From Vitis vinifera (lineage: Eukaryota; Streptophyta; Magnoliopsida; Vitales; Vitaceae), in the NCBI RefSeq assembly GCF_030704535.1, contig NC_081818.1:25397001-25461000 (forward strand): a DNA stretch of 64,000 nt, given 5' to 3'. The notes below the pieces were generated by a model. It worked only from the letters and a program-made list of their open reading frames with translations, searched no databases and was not told the origin of the DNA. This document shows positions 22,701 through 37,700 of the stretch, piece by piece; the stretch's first letter is position 1; each line of letters begins with the position of its first letter. The position numbers and the translations under genes were made by a program.

Positions 22701-25700
22701 ATGTTTTCATGGTATAACTTCAAGTAACCTATATGGAAGACAAAATGGATCTTCAACCTTGGAGGTAGCTTGACTCGATAAAGACACCTTGCCAACTTTC
22801 CTAGGTATAGGGAAGTGGCCTTCATATCTCCTGACAAGTCCCTTGTGCACTAGCCTTAGGGACTTGATTTGTTGAGGAAATAGTTTGATAAGCACTAACT
22901 CTCTAACTTGATACTTAGTGTGTTATGTCTTCTTATCAACCCACTTTTTCATTCTCTTGGCAAACTTATCCAAGTCTGAGCGAGCTATATCAACTTGCTC
23001 TATCACCCCTTAGCAAATTTGAAAACTATAAATCTCCTTCCCATGTAGCCTATCATTAGTATGTGAGGCACCAAACTCAAATGAATTCTTGTTAGTGGCT
23101 TCACTTCTTCGTAAAATATAAGAGAATTGGCATACAATCATTAACTTAGTCCAATCCCTTTGGTTGGCACTCACAAACTGCCTCAAGTATTGTTCTAGCA
23201 AAATGCTCACTTTTTTTCTTTGTCTATCTATTGGTGGGTGAAAACTTGGAGAGAAGTGAAACTCTAAACCCATCATCTTAAAGAGCTTTGTCCACAACTT
23301 TGTAGTGAAATATAGGTCACAATCATTGATAATGTGTTTTGTCAATCCTTAATATTTGACTACCTGCTTCAGGAATAACCTTGTTGTCTCCTTAGTGGTA
23401 TATTCTATAGGAGCTACTATGAAAGTGGCATACATTAAGAACTTGTCTACTACCACCATAATAGATCTATATCCCTTTGACTTAGGCAATCTAATGATGA
23501 AGTCCATAGTAGCACTTTCCCATGAGCACTTTGGATGTGTAGTGGCTTTAATAGCCCTCTAGGAAAATGTTGTTACACCTTTTTTTGTTGGTACTTAAGA
23601 CAAGTTCTAACATAGGCCTCAACCTTATCCTACATATAAGGCCAATAACATAACGACTCTAGGGTGTCCAACCCAATTGGTACCATGATACTCCTTAGTT
23701 AAATTCGTTCTTTAGTTACCCCACGTAGGCACCTAGAGTAATTTTCTTTTCGCATTTAGTAGGTCATCCTCCACCCAAAATTGTTTAGTCTTTCTTTTAT
23801 AGTTTTAGGTGATTATTCTTAACCATGGATTGAAAAATCGGCTACTAATTATTGGCCGAGAGAAATTTTGGCAAAAAATCAAAGATTCTGGCGATTGGTT
23901 AATGACCGAATTTTCGGTGAAAAATCGAAAGTAAAGAATATGCGCGTGTGGAGGTAGAGTGTCGACAAAAAATCGTTGATTTTTTCAATAAATCGGCGGT
24001 TTATTAAAAAAAAATGCCAGTTTTTTTAAAATCTGTGTTTTTTTTTAAATTATTTTTTTCTAATTTATTTTTTATTTTAATTTTATATAAACCTTTTATT
24101 TAATATTATCCTTTGTTTTAATTTTTTATTTATATTTATCTCATTTATCCTATTTTTAAAAATTACTATCACTTCACTTTTTATTTTTTTTATATTTATT
24201 CTTTTAATTTTATTTATTTTTAAATGTTTTTATTTTAAAATATAAAAAATATAAATTTATTAAAAAATTGTTAAAATATAAAAAAAGTGGTGAAGTTCTA
24301 ATATTTTATAAATTAAAATTAATTTAATAAACTAAATTATTAATACAATTTTTAATAATTTTAGTTATTTAATTAAATATTATAATATTAATAGAAAAAA
24401 GTTGTCACCACAAATTCGTAAGAAAATTTTAGAAATTAAATCTTAAATAAAATATTTTATATAAATTGATTTAATTTTTTATTTAAAATATAATAAAACA
24501 TGTTTTAATAAAAATATTTTAATTTTTTTAAAATAAATGAATATAAATATATTAAAGGAATTCAAGCTAATTTTTCTAAAAAATTTTGATAAATATTATC
24601 ATTGATCATATCTATGTTATTAACTTACAAAATAATTTTAATATATGTATTCTTGCTTATTTTATCATTTTTTTTTAATGTTTTTTCAAATATTTTTGTG
24701 AATTTTGAACAATTTATATCTTATTGATATATCCGCGTTTACCAATATTTTCATCATTCCTCTTAACCAATGTGTCATGTTGTAAACCTTTATTTATAAG
24801 TTTCATCATTAACTCTCCTTAAGGCTTACTACTCATTGATGCTAGCTCTGCTTTATGGCTTAAGGCTTCAACCACATGATTAGCAATTCATGGCTTGTAC
24901 TCCAATGTCCAACTATGCAAAAAATTCTTGCCACCTTGCTTGTTTAGGTCTTAATTTCTTCTATGTTTGGTCAATCTTCACTATGAAATGTGACCCTAAC
25001 AAGTAGTGCCTCCAACTGCACAATCAATGAACTATAGTCGTCATTTCCTTCTTTTGCATTATATAACACCTTTTTTGTGTCATTAAGCTTGCGACTCTTA
25101 AAGGCTATGATATGTTTGTCTTACATCTATGTGCACTTCAAATACTTTGCTATGGTTGAGTAGTGTCAACAACAGTTCCTCTATCACAACATTCTTCAAA
25201 TCTTCAAAGGTTTGTTGACATTTATTATCCTAATCCCACACCTCATTTTTTTTTTACTAGATTGATGAATAAAGGTATCCTCGTTAAGTAGCCCTTAATG
25301 AATCATGGAGAGTAATTTACTAAGCCAAGGAAACCTTAATTGAGGTACTTATGTAGGCGAGTTCCACTCCCGGATGGCTTTTATCTTGTTTTCATCTATC
25401 ATTAGTTTGTCATCCTTTATTTTATGTCTAAAGAAGCACACCTCTTTCTTAGCAAATGAACATTTTTGATTTATTTTTATTTATTATTATTATTATTATT
25501 TTTTTACATAAAGCTCATTCTGCCTTAAGACTTTAAAAACCTTCTTTAAGTGCTTTGCAAGTTCTTCTAGGGTGCGGTTGTAGGCAACAATGTTGTCTAG
25601 GTACACTACCACAATCTTATCCAAGTATGGATGGAAGATCTCGTTCATCAATGTGTAGAGCGTAGTTAGTGCATAGATTAGCTTGAAGGGCATCACTAAG

Positions 25701-28700
25701 AACTTATAAGAATTATATTGAGTTATGCATGTTGTCTTCGACTCATTCCCTTAACAATCCTTACTTGGTAGTAGCCTAATCTCAAGGCTAGTTTTGTGAA
25801 ATCCCTTGTTCTATTAAGTTCATTAAAACAATAAGTAAAATTGGATATTTGTTCTTTACTTAGGGATCCTCATATTTCTTTTGGAAGAATATTGACACAC
25901 TATAAGGAGATTTAGACCATTGGATGAAGAAAACTCCTTTAATTGTCTCCTTAGCTCCTTTAGCTCAAGTGATGTCATCCTATAAGGTTGCATGGCAAAG
26001 GGCCTAGCTCCTAGCTCTAACTTAATCTTATGATTCCCCTCTTTACTTAGTGGGAGTTTCTTGGTAGCTTTAGTGTCATCACATCGTTAAAATCTTTAAG
26101 GACTCCCTTAATCTCCTTAAGCATGGATTCCCTTATGGTATTTTCCGTTTTATTCCTAAGTGTAGCTAAGTAGGTCACCTGCTTATTCTTTAACCCCGTT
26201 TTTACTTGCATGGTTGACAATAATGGGTGTTAGGCATATCTTTGGTGACTATAGGGATTACGCAGGGCTTTCTTTTCTTTTTAGATGGCCATGAGTATAA
26301 AAATGATAGTGGCCTGGACTTTTCTTAGGAAGTCTACCTAAACGCCATGTTAAAGTCATTTGTTAGTGACGTTGTGAAGTCGATCTTGCGTTCTTATATG
26401 CCAATGCATACAACCACTCGATGCGTTTAATCTTATAATGGCTTTACAATAAAGTTGTCTGCCTTTAGTCATCCTCCTTATTAGATGCTTAGAGCTATAG
26501 TCTCTTTGTCTCATCTAAAGAGATAAAACTTATGAGTGATACATGTGTCCACCATGATCTTGGTGGGCTTCTCATTCACATGGGCCTTTACTTACATCAA
26601 CCATTTGTTATGAGGTATCATAGGCATCAATTTTGCCTTGAGGGCATTTAAGAGTTGTATTTACCTTCCTTATGCATCCCTCTCTTTCTTCTTCTCACTG
26701 ATCATGACATTAGGGGCCTTCCTCTTAGGGCAATCTAGCGCTCAATGCAATCCATCACATGGAAGCAATTGGCCTTGAGCACAAACTCATTTTGTTTGTC
26801 TTTGCCCTTGCCTTCTTTATCGTTAGAAGTCTTGTTTTACCCTTATTTGACAACAGTGCAACCATTCGACCCTCTTTGTTTTCCTTTCCTTTAGCATGGT
26901 TACCCTTTAAGGGCTTTGACTTAGAAAAACCACTAAGGACTCCAATAATGTTAAGGTTGTGCTATGGTTACCATAGTGCCTAAACTCGTGCTTAGTCCAA
27001 ATTTGTAGGTTATCTATGAAGTCCAATAATAACCCTTTCTCTGTTATGTTAGGGATCTCAAGCATGAGTGTAGAGGATTCATTGACATACTCATGGATTG
27101 AGCTCACGTGCTTGAGACACTTTATGTGTTTTGTTGTTAGATAAGCCACATCTTTGGGGTAGAATTATCTATTGATATTTTTCTCAAATTCATCTCATAT
27201 GTCGATGTTGCAAGTGTTTTTCTCTACATCGGCAAACCTCTAGCGTCATCATAGAGTACCAATATCAGTGAGGAGAGGGTCATAGTCTACACCTTAGTCA
27301 CCTCATCAATCAATAATATTGCCTCAAAATACTATTTCGTGTTCCATACGAAGTTATCTAACCTCTTAGCATCTCGGTTGCCATTAAAGACATATATGGC
27401 TTTGGTGGCTTTGGCATCTACACCCTTAGTGCTTCATGAGTGGCCATTGTTAAGTATGAATAATGTTGCTCCTAGGGAAAATTGACTATTGAAATAAATG
27501 TCATCATGCACCTTACTTTAGTTGTTATAAAGAAATAGTTTATGGATGTTCTTTTGATAAAGTGTTACTTGTTACTTAGGAGAAAAAAAATGTGATTTAA
27601 GTAATTGAAAAAGCTCATTTTGGGATTTGTGGTGCTCACCAATCTGGTCCTAAACTCTACTTTGGAACAAAATGATGGGTTATTACTAACCAACCATTGT
27701 TAAAGATTTCATGAATTATGCTAAGAAAAATCAAGCATGTTAGTGCCATGCAAACTTTATACACCAAATTCCTATGCCACTCCACCTTATAATTGCTTTT
27801 TGGATACTTGATGCATGGGACCTTGATGTAGTCAGGTCCACACCCCTAAATCTTTTGTAGGACATTCACACATATTAGCAACAATAGATTGCTTCACAAA
27901 GTAGGTAAACGCAATACCATTCAAAGAAGTAAAAAATGAAACTATGTGGAACTTTATTAGAAACAATATCATCTATCGATATGGACTGTCATGATACATC
28001 AAAACGAATAGTTTGTAGTGTTTCTCTAATAGCTTGATGAACAATCTTTGTGAGAAGTTTGACTTGAAAAACATAATTCTTCAATGTATTAAGCTCTTGG
28101 CAGAAACATTCAATAAGACCCTTTATAATCTATTAAAGAAGATCATTAGTAAGTCAAATAAGGACTAGCATAAGAGAGTTAGTGGAACACTTTTGGCATA
28201 TTGAACAACATATTATTAAACACCCACACAAGGAATCTCATACTCTTTTGTGTTTGGAGTATAAGTATTGTTACCTTCGGTGTGTCAAATTTTTTCATTA
28301 AGAATTGCAATACAAAAAGGCTAACAAATGAAGAGAATGTGTGATTACATCTTCAAGAGTTAGAAGCATTAAATGAGAGTGACTTGAAGCTCAACAACAT
28401 ATAAAATGCTACCAAGCTCGATTCTCTTAAGCATTTAACAAAAAAGTTCATCCTTGGGCATTCCAAATTGATGATTTAGTTCTCATTATGTGTAGATCCA
28501 TCATTGCTATTCCCACTCAAATGTCAATATTTAGAATTCTCGACCGTTTAGAGCTTTTAACAAAAAGTCCATCCTCGATCATTCCAATTTGGTCATTTAG
28601 TTCTTAGTATATGTAGATCCATTCACTATTCACAAGACTGGCAATAAATTTACATCCAAATGGGATGGATTATTTGTGATCCAAGAATTATACACAAATG

Positions 28701-31700
28701 GTGCCTAAAAATTATTGTTGAAGATGGATTAATAGTTAACCTATCATTTACAAATTCATAAAGCATTATTATGTTTGAGCTTTATCATGTTATTGGCTTG
28801 TAAGAACTTAAACTATGTATGGCATATTTGAAAAGAAAAAATATGCAAGACTAAAAATTAATTTTGGCAAAAGTTTTTTTTATTAAAAAAAAAAAGTGAG
28901 CTAAGGTATGACTTGATTATTTCTTTATGAACATAAATCTAAGTATCAATATCAGTCAACACAGGAGTACATGCAATGGTGACTTGCACTTCCTTCAAAC
29001 AAGAAATCTCTTTTTGCTTACAAATAAGTTGCTCATCACTGGCTTGAATGAAATCTTTTCATTTGTGAATTTAACTATTCTAATTCATGTTTGAGTATTT
29101 CTTGTCTTTTCTCAATAGTAGTTAAGTAAACTCTCAAAGGTTGATTTCATTTTATTTCTTCACCCTTGGTAATGTAAACATGAATGAGTTGGGAGTTAAC
29201 AGTAGCTAAGTAGTGTTGTTGGACGACTAAAGTTATTTTTAAGGAATAAACATGTCTTATTGAGTCATAACAATTGACATAAATCATAAGTTTTTCAACT
29301 CTTTTCTACAATGATGAATGGTCTGCTCCAATCTTTGAGATGATAGTAAAAACCTCCTTAAATTTTCCTTTCAATAATGGAAGGTCTTCATATATTCTTA
29401 AATATTCCTTTTTAATATCTTCTTTAATATTCTATTGTTAAAATGATTTGTTTTACATTAAATGAATTATTGACATCGCATTAAGTAATTTGGCGTGGTG
29501 AGTCATTGGCAATAATAGAATGTTGCGTTGTAATCAAATCTACAATAGCTACAAGGGTTAACCCATTTTGTGTTATTTTTTCCAAATATTGTACCTTGAT
29601 CTCTCATTTAAATAAAAATAGTGTGAGGAGTAACAAAATCCCCGTCCTTTTGTACGATGGGGTTCAAGGAGATTGTTTCTCAATCACAACATTATTGTCA
29701 ACAAGTTGATCTTAGTGCATAGTCCTATCACATCTTTTGAAGGTAAGTCATTACTCTTTTGTTGAAATAAAGAAATCATTTTGTTAACACTAATAGAATA
29801 AAGATTAAAAAAAAAAACAATCTTTAACTTCAAGTTGCAGTAATTGAGCCAAAATCACCACATCTTAAAAAAAAAGATATTCATGTCAAAGTGGATAGGA
29901 GTTGGTCTCATCACAATGCACAAAATGACACTTGGTCTGACACTCACTAACATCTTGTGAGTTTTCATCTAGTGCATTAAGAGAGGATAAACATTATAGA
30001 GCATAAACATCCCTTTCTCTACGTGTGTGGTAGAATTAGCTTAACGATTACCACCTAAGCATGTAAAGGAAATCCTTGAGGTAACGTCGATGCAATCATC
30101 ATGGAAAACCTCATTGAAATTTTCTTGAGTACTTTTTTTCATAGGAATATCTAACTTTGGAATTTGTGCTATACTTTCTAATCTTTAAGGATTGCTATTG
30201 AACAAGGTTAGGATGTTGTTGAATAGATATTTCTTGAGCACTTTTTTAAAAATAAATCGTTATGACTATTTCTTAAGCACTTTTTCAAATCATGCAATTT
30301 GAACCACTAATAAGCATAAGCTTTGTAATCAAGAATTTCTCATGACTATGATAGTAAAGTATAGTGAATATAGAGTTAGTTTGTAGTCTAGTGCATGACC
30401 CCCAATATTTATACACTTTTAACAAAGTACCGTGACTAGGGATTTTCTTGAACATCCCAAGTATATCATGAGGGAAGCCAAACTGCTTACCAAAGTGATC
30501 AGAACTATATAGTTGGATCATTTGATAATAACCTAGTCTTAAGTTTAAATAACTCAAGTGAATATTTATTAAAAAGGAAGACATTTGACCAACCAAAGAA
30601 AGACTACTCATTCTTGATTTTATGGTACTAAAGGGTTTAATATCATATCCTTGCAATATATTATCAAATCTTGTGCTTGAATTATCAAAATATTTAGCAA
30701 CAAATGCCCCAACACAACTAGTCATTCATGGAAAATGGTCCCATGTCAGAGAAAGGAAGTTGGTATTGAAGTAATGACTCTATCAACCGTACAAATAATG
30801 GATAGGGAAGATACATGCACTATACTCAGGATGTGAGGAGTTCATAATCTCATTCAATCTTGTTGAAGAGCAGGATATACGTTATAAGCCTAAATTCTAC
30901 AAGTTTAAGCTTTTAGGAAAATTGGTTGTTCAACATGGTATTTGAACCTTGTTTGGTGGGAGTTCTAGTGTTCAAACCTCACCACCATATGTTTATCTAC
31001 CTAATTTATTAAGCCCATGCATAATCCTAAAATAAAGACTACAAGTGAGAGGTTATTGAAAAACATGATATACATTGTGGGCTTAAATCCTATAAATTTA
31101 AGCTTTTAAAAAAATTGGTAATTCAACTAACCTTTTATAAATGTTGAACACAAGGACTGCAAGGCAAAATGAATGCCCTTTAGCCATTTGACTAGCCACC
31201 TTGAAAACCTTAGGACGAATCGAAGTAATAATCTTTATAAGAAGAACAAACTTGCAATTAACATGCATGGAAAGCAACTAAATATCTCTCATCCATGTCT
31301 TTCTTAGCTATGTCAATATTATCAACTACTTCCCAGTCCCACCAAGTACAAGTACATGGTGGAGTAGGTTTAATAATATTTCTAGAAGGATTATAAGTGT
31401 CCTTTGGTCATTGTACCTTGTTTCTAGTACTTTTCTTTGATGGTTTCTCATATATTTTTGTGTCTTTATACCAAAAGTCAAGCCATGAAGTAATCTTCAC
31501 TAGCTTGTCTTTTGTTTGTGAAAAAATTAATAATAAACCAAAAAAAAATGTCAACAACTTGATGGAAGTGAAGACTCTCTTCTATCGTTAGACAACTCTT
31601 CAACACTAAGAACCACTTTATCATAAAACATCTCATGAATGGGTAATAATTTTGTATAAGTCCCAAAGAAGGATAAAAATCTCACCTATGGTGTTGGTAG

Positions 31701-34700
31701 TTGGAAACCAATGCTCACAAAAATTATTGATGACAAACTCTTGAATTTATAAAAAAATTTACAATCCTTAGTTGGTCTTATGAGACCTTATATATGTGTG
31801 TGTTTCAAATTTTTTTTTTTTAAAGTTTGTAAATTTAATATATATATATATATATATAGGTTTGCATCTAAGAAAGCAAGGTATAAAAGTCTAAACAATA
31901 GAAAATTGAAAAAACTTTGCTTTTAACAAAACAAAAAAAAAATGTCTTTATATATAGAGAGAGAGAGAAATAGAGGAATTGTTATTGAACACTTCTAAAA
32001 GTTGGACTGTGTTATGATTGGTGATTTAAAAAAAATCATTTATTAGATGAAAAATTAAATGGGATTTCTTTCAAGAAATTAAAATTATAATCCTATTTTG
32101 ATAGGATTTGGAATCTATATGTATGAAAGATTACTATGAAAGATTTTCTACCAAAAACCATGTCATTCTTTTCTCATTCAAGTAACGAGTCTTCATAACC
32201 ATTATCCCCATGAAGAAGAGCATTAAAAAACCTTAAGCTTTAAAAAATGTGACATTCATGGTAACAATTTTTTTTATTTTATTTTATCAAAACAGCGATA
32301 CCCTTATTGTGTTGGAAAATATCCAAGAAAAACACATTTCATAGCTCGTGAGTTCAACTTACTATGATGATGATTATGCACATGTTCAAAGGCAACACAA
32401 ATGAAAATTTTAAGAGGTAAATCAAAGATTAAACATGACATTGGAAAACACTCTTTAAACATTTGGTATCTTAAAATTCAAAGTTCTTGAGGGCATTCTC
32501 TTGATCTAAGAAGTGATAGTAAGAATAACTTTCCCCCACAAGTATTTATGTGTTTTAGTTGTAAACATTAAAGACCTAGCTACTTCCAAGAGATGTTTAT
32601 TTTTCCTTTCTACCGCTCCATTTTGTTGTGGAGTGTCAATACAAGATCTTTGATGTATAATCCTCTTTTCTAAGAAATATGTGCCTAAAATTTTGTTGAA
32701 ATACTCATTTCCATTATCACTTCTAAACACTTGTTTTTTTTTTTTTTTCTTGAAACCGAGTTTCTATCATAGTGTAAAAAAATTTTAAAATTTTTTCACC
32801 ATTGGATTTTTCTTTGAGTAAATAAACCAAATAAACATGTGTATTATCGTCAATTAGTGTTATGAACCATTTTTTTTCTAGAAATTGTTATATGGACCCT
32901 AAACATCACCAAAAACAAGAGTGAAGGGTTTAAAAGACTTGTAAGGTTGTATAGGGAATGATGCATGATGATGTTTTGTAATTTGATAGATATCACACTG
33001 AAAACAAAATGGATTTTTATTTTTGAATAAATTTTGAAATAAATACTTCAAATACTGAAAGTTAATATGACCCAATCTAAAATGGCACAACATTATTTCA
33101 TTTCTTCTAGATTCAGAAAATGATTCAAGGCTAGTTATCCAAGTTCTATCAACTTGTCCACACAAGTTGTTTCCATTTTCAAAGTAGTAGAGTCCATCAC
33201 TTTCTTTAGCATTACCAATAATACAACATTTTAAGTCGTGAGTGAGCTTGCTAGTAAATGACATATTACAAAAAAGATTTGGAACATGAAGGACATTATA
33301 AAGAATAAGAGATTTTGCGATCAGTTGCACCAAAATCTATGATCCATAGACAACTAGAAGTAGCAAATACATTAAATCTAGCAGTTTAACAATAGTTACC
33401 TTTTTGGACTAAAGAACGGGGGAAAGACACATTATTTGAGAATCGTGTGGATTGAAAAAGTTTATTATTGAAAGAAAACATCTCCACAGCTCCTCCCAAG
33501 CTATTGTGCTCTTTGGCTCCTACTTGAAACACCTTTGGATCACAATTTATTTGACTGAACAATTTCAACTTCCAATTTTATGGTTTTCCATGTAAGTCCT
33601 AACACATTTCTCTAGTGTGTTAAGGCTTATGGCAGTGATCACACCAAATCTTGTCATTTTTTTAGTTTTGTCGTGGTTATCCAAGTTGAGCAGATTGATT
33701 GTTTCTTGTCACTAGGGCGGAAACTTCAGTGTAGGTTGATTATTTTCTCCCATCATCACCTTTCCTCAACCCTCTTCTCTCCTTACTTTAGCAAACATTT
33801 CACGAAGAGATGATAGTGGTTTTTTGCCAAGAATTTTACCTTTGACCTCATTCAGATTTTTTTTTAGTCCTACAAAGAACACACACTGTCATTCTCCATC
33901 CTTTTCGTATACCTTATGTTGTCTTTGCACAGTCCCATTTTTCATCCTAGCACAAGGCTAGTTCCTATCATAGTGCTTTCATCACATTATAATACTTTGT
34001 TATCTCGTTATCTCATTGTTTTGAATGTCACGACTTTGTTTTTAGTTCAAAAATTTGGGATCTATTTTTTAGCTCTAAATATGTCTTTAAAACATCTTCC
34101 TAAACTTCTTTTTGTAGTAATAGGCCTTTCTAATTGTTGGCTCCATGGAATTGACAAGCCATGCAATCATTAACAAGTTCTCAAACCTCCAAGTCTTCAG
34201 TGTTGGATCATCGTCTATTGGTTTTATTATCTTGCCAGTCAGATGGCCTAACTTTCCCTTGCCATCAATCATAAGCTTGATTGATTGCACCCATTTGATT
34301 GCACCCATTTTAGGTAATTTTTACTATTCAGCTTGTGAACGATTAATTTAAGAGATGGATTTTCAATTCCATTAAGGGTTACAGTAGAAACTAGAGGTGC
34401 ACCTATACTAACAACACCTAAGGATGTTGTTGTCCTTTCTCCAGTCATGGTTGTTCTCACTATCACTATTTCCCAAATAGTGACCTACGCTTTGATACCA
34501 TACGCGTAGAATAGAAGGGAAAAATAGTTTGTGAAAGAATTAAGTTCGAAAAAATTATAAGGAAAAAAAATAAATAGGCTAAGTATGGAGCTTAACCATG
34601 TAACTAACTACCAAGAATCTAGGAACTAAAAAGCACAACTTTAGGACCTTACTATCAAAATACCTAGATATTTGAGATTGGACAGTAATTAGTTCAGATT

Positions 34701-37700
34701 TATTGGAAACAAATAACAAAAAGTATAACAACAAACTCCTAATAATTTGACACAATGTCTTCAATTTACACATTTTATTCTTATCTAAACTTTCCCCAAA
34801 ATTGGGAAAAACTTCCATATAGATTTCTTCATCAATTTCAATATGGAGAAAGGCATTCTTTACATCAACTTGTAGTAAATCCCAATCAAAATGAGTTGCC
34901 AAAGACAATAAAATCCTCACTATATTCATCATTGCTACCAATGCAAAAGTTCCTTGATAGTCCACTTCATATCAAGGAATCCTCACTATATTCATCATTG
35001 CGACCAACCTTACTTTATCTTGTTCAAGGGATCTATCAGTGTAGAAAAAAATTGAATTTCTTATTCATATCTTGAAAGTATACAACCAATGAAATATATA
35101 TACAATAATGGAAAAGAAAGAATAAAGAAAAAAAGAAATAATAAGAAAGAATTCCTACAAATCAAGGATTAGATACATAAATATATACCCAACTATATAT
35201 ATATATATATATATACACACACAATTGTACACACATGGGAAAGGTTCTTTTTCAAGGATTCTCTTCCTTACTTCATTAAGCTCCAAGTTTAATCCTACCA
35301 AAAATTCAAAAATGCATTCTTTTTCCAACAACCTCTTGAACTAGGAAGCATCTCCTGCATTCTCCCATTCATCTCATAATACTGATCTAACTCTTGCTAG
35401 AGACCCTTAAGAATACTATAGTATTTCGTGATACCTCAAGCTCTTTGCTTCGTTTCATGAATTCAAGTTTTAATCTCAAATACTTGAGTTGAATTGCCTA
35501 AATATGAGCATGTCTCATTAATTGCATCCTGCATTGCTTTTGCTATTGATAAGAACAGATATGTTTGTCCAATTTCTGGATCCATTAAGTTAACATGTCA
35601 GACTATCACCATTGAGTTTTATCCCATGTTTGAAATGCAACCTCATATTCCTTTTCTGGTGGTTGTGTAGCTCCAGTGAGATAATCAATTTTTCTTTTGC
35701 CTCGGATAAACATTTTTATGGATTGAGACCATTGTAAGTAGTTCTGTTAGTTTAGTTTATGAGACGTAACCCAAAGGAAAGGATTGTCATAGGCAACAAC
35801 TTAAAATGCACGTGGTGGTCGCTCAATGTCTGACTTGGATGAGGCTTCATCACTTCTACCAAACATGATTTTGAACAAAATCATAGTTGTAAAACCTGCA
35901 TCTAGGCTCCAGGCAGCACGACACCATGCTCCAACACCTCGCTTGACTCCAAGTGTTGCTTTTGCATGGAGGTGGTGATTAGGTGCACAAGGTGCTTGTG
36001 TCCGGCTAGGCACGAATTTCCAAACAGGTGTTTCTTCTCCCGCATTTTTTTCCTTCTTCTTCTTTGACGACTGAGTTGTTAAAGAATCCCGTTTGGGCTA
36101 ATTAAGAAAATATTCTGATGAAATATTTCTAATAGGTGCACAAGAATACATTATATAGGCAAATTACAACAGAATAGATAAGGAAATAATCGATAGGAAA
36201 AATATCTTTACAGCTATACATATATTTACAACTAGGAAATATCTTTACAATTGTACAAATATTCATAACTAGCACCTAGGATCTCCCGAGATTTCCAACA
36301 CTTCCCTTCAAGTTGGCTTGAAAATGTCTTCCATGGCCAGTCTGCTCACTAACTTATCAAATTACTTCTTTGATAGTCCCTTAGTGAGTATATCAATTAC
36401 TTGTTCATTAGTAGGAATGTAGGGCATGCAAATGAGCCATTCCTCCAATTTCTCCTTAATAAAATGCTTTTCAACTTCAACATGCTTTGTCCTATCATGT
36501 AGGACAAGATTGTAAGCAATTGCAATTACTGCCTTATTATCGCAAAACACTTTCATAGGAAGACTACTAGTTACCTTAAGTTCTTCAAGTAGTGTTTTGA
36601 TTCAAAGGATCTCACATACACCATGAGAAACTACTCTGAATTCCGCTTCTGCACTACTCCTAGCAACTACATTATGCTTTTTACTCTTTCATGTAACCAA
36701 GTTTTCTCTCACAAAAGTGCAATACCCAGAAGTAGATCTCCTATCCGTTAAACTCTCGGCCCAATCAACATCTATGTAAACTTCAACTCTTAAATAACCC
36801 TTGTCTTTAAATAAAAGACCCTTTGTTGGAGTTCCTTTTAGGTATCTAAGGATCCTATAAACAACATCGAAGTGTTCCTATCCTAGTGAGTGCTTGGACT
36901 GACTAACCATGTTCACTACAAATGCTATATTTGGACATGTGTGGGAGAAATAAATTAATGTCTACCAAATGTTGAAATTAGTCTCTATCAACAACATCCT
37001 TGACCTTGTCTGGTTGCAATTTTAAGTTAAGTCAATAGGAATCTTGGTAGCTTTAGAACCCAATAAGCATGTCGTCTTAAGTAAATCCAATACGTACTTC
37101 CTCTGGGAAACAAAAATTCCATTCTTTGATTTGCAAATTCCATACCAACAAAATACTTTAAGGTTCTTAAGTCTTTGATCTCAAAATCCCGAGCAAGCAA
37201 CCCTTTCAATCTCTCAATCTCCAAGCTATCATCATTAGTTAATATAGTATCGTCCACATAAATGATTAAGATAGTAATCTTACCTTCACAAGAATGTTTA
37301 AAGAACACCGTATGATCTACTTGACTCTGAGTATAACAGTGACTTTTCAATGCTTTCCTAAAGCACTCGAACCAAGCTTTGGGTGACTACTTGAGTCCAT
37401 AGAAGGATTTTCCAACTTACAAACACTTTGTCTACCTTTTTTCTCTTCAAACCCCAACGGATGGTCCATAAAAACCTCTTCTTCTAGATTCTCGTTCAAA
37501 AAAGCATTTTTCACATTTAGTTGATGCGAAGGCTAGTTTGACTTGACTATAAGAGAAAATAGAATTGGAATTTAGTTGATATTTGCCATTGGTGTGAAAG
37601 TTTCTTAGTAGTCTATCCCAAATGTCTGAGTGAAGCCCTTTGCCGCTAAACGTGCCTTATATCTTTCCACACTACCATCAGCTTTGCATTTGATTGTAAA

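Larger units (their letters stand above)
22640..27500 (-). mobile_element. Decayed Ty3/gypsy retrotransposon (chromovirus-like order)
   Basis: Reading the minus strand from high to low coordinates gives a gag fragment (27,149-26,907), reverse transcriptase (25,696-25,496), integrase core (23,345-23,010) and an integrase C-terminal block (22,895-22,646). The gag-PR-RT-RH-INT order, with INT last, is diagnostic of Ty3/gypsy. Many stops and frameshifts separate the blocks, so it is an old dead copy. Clear LTRs could not be delimited by eye. Confidence 0.8.
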
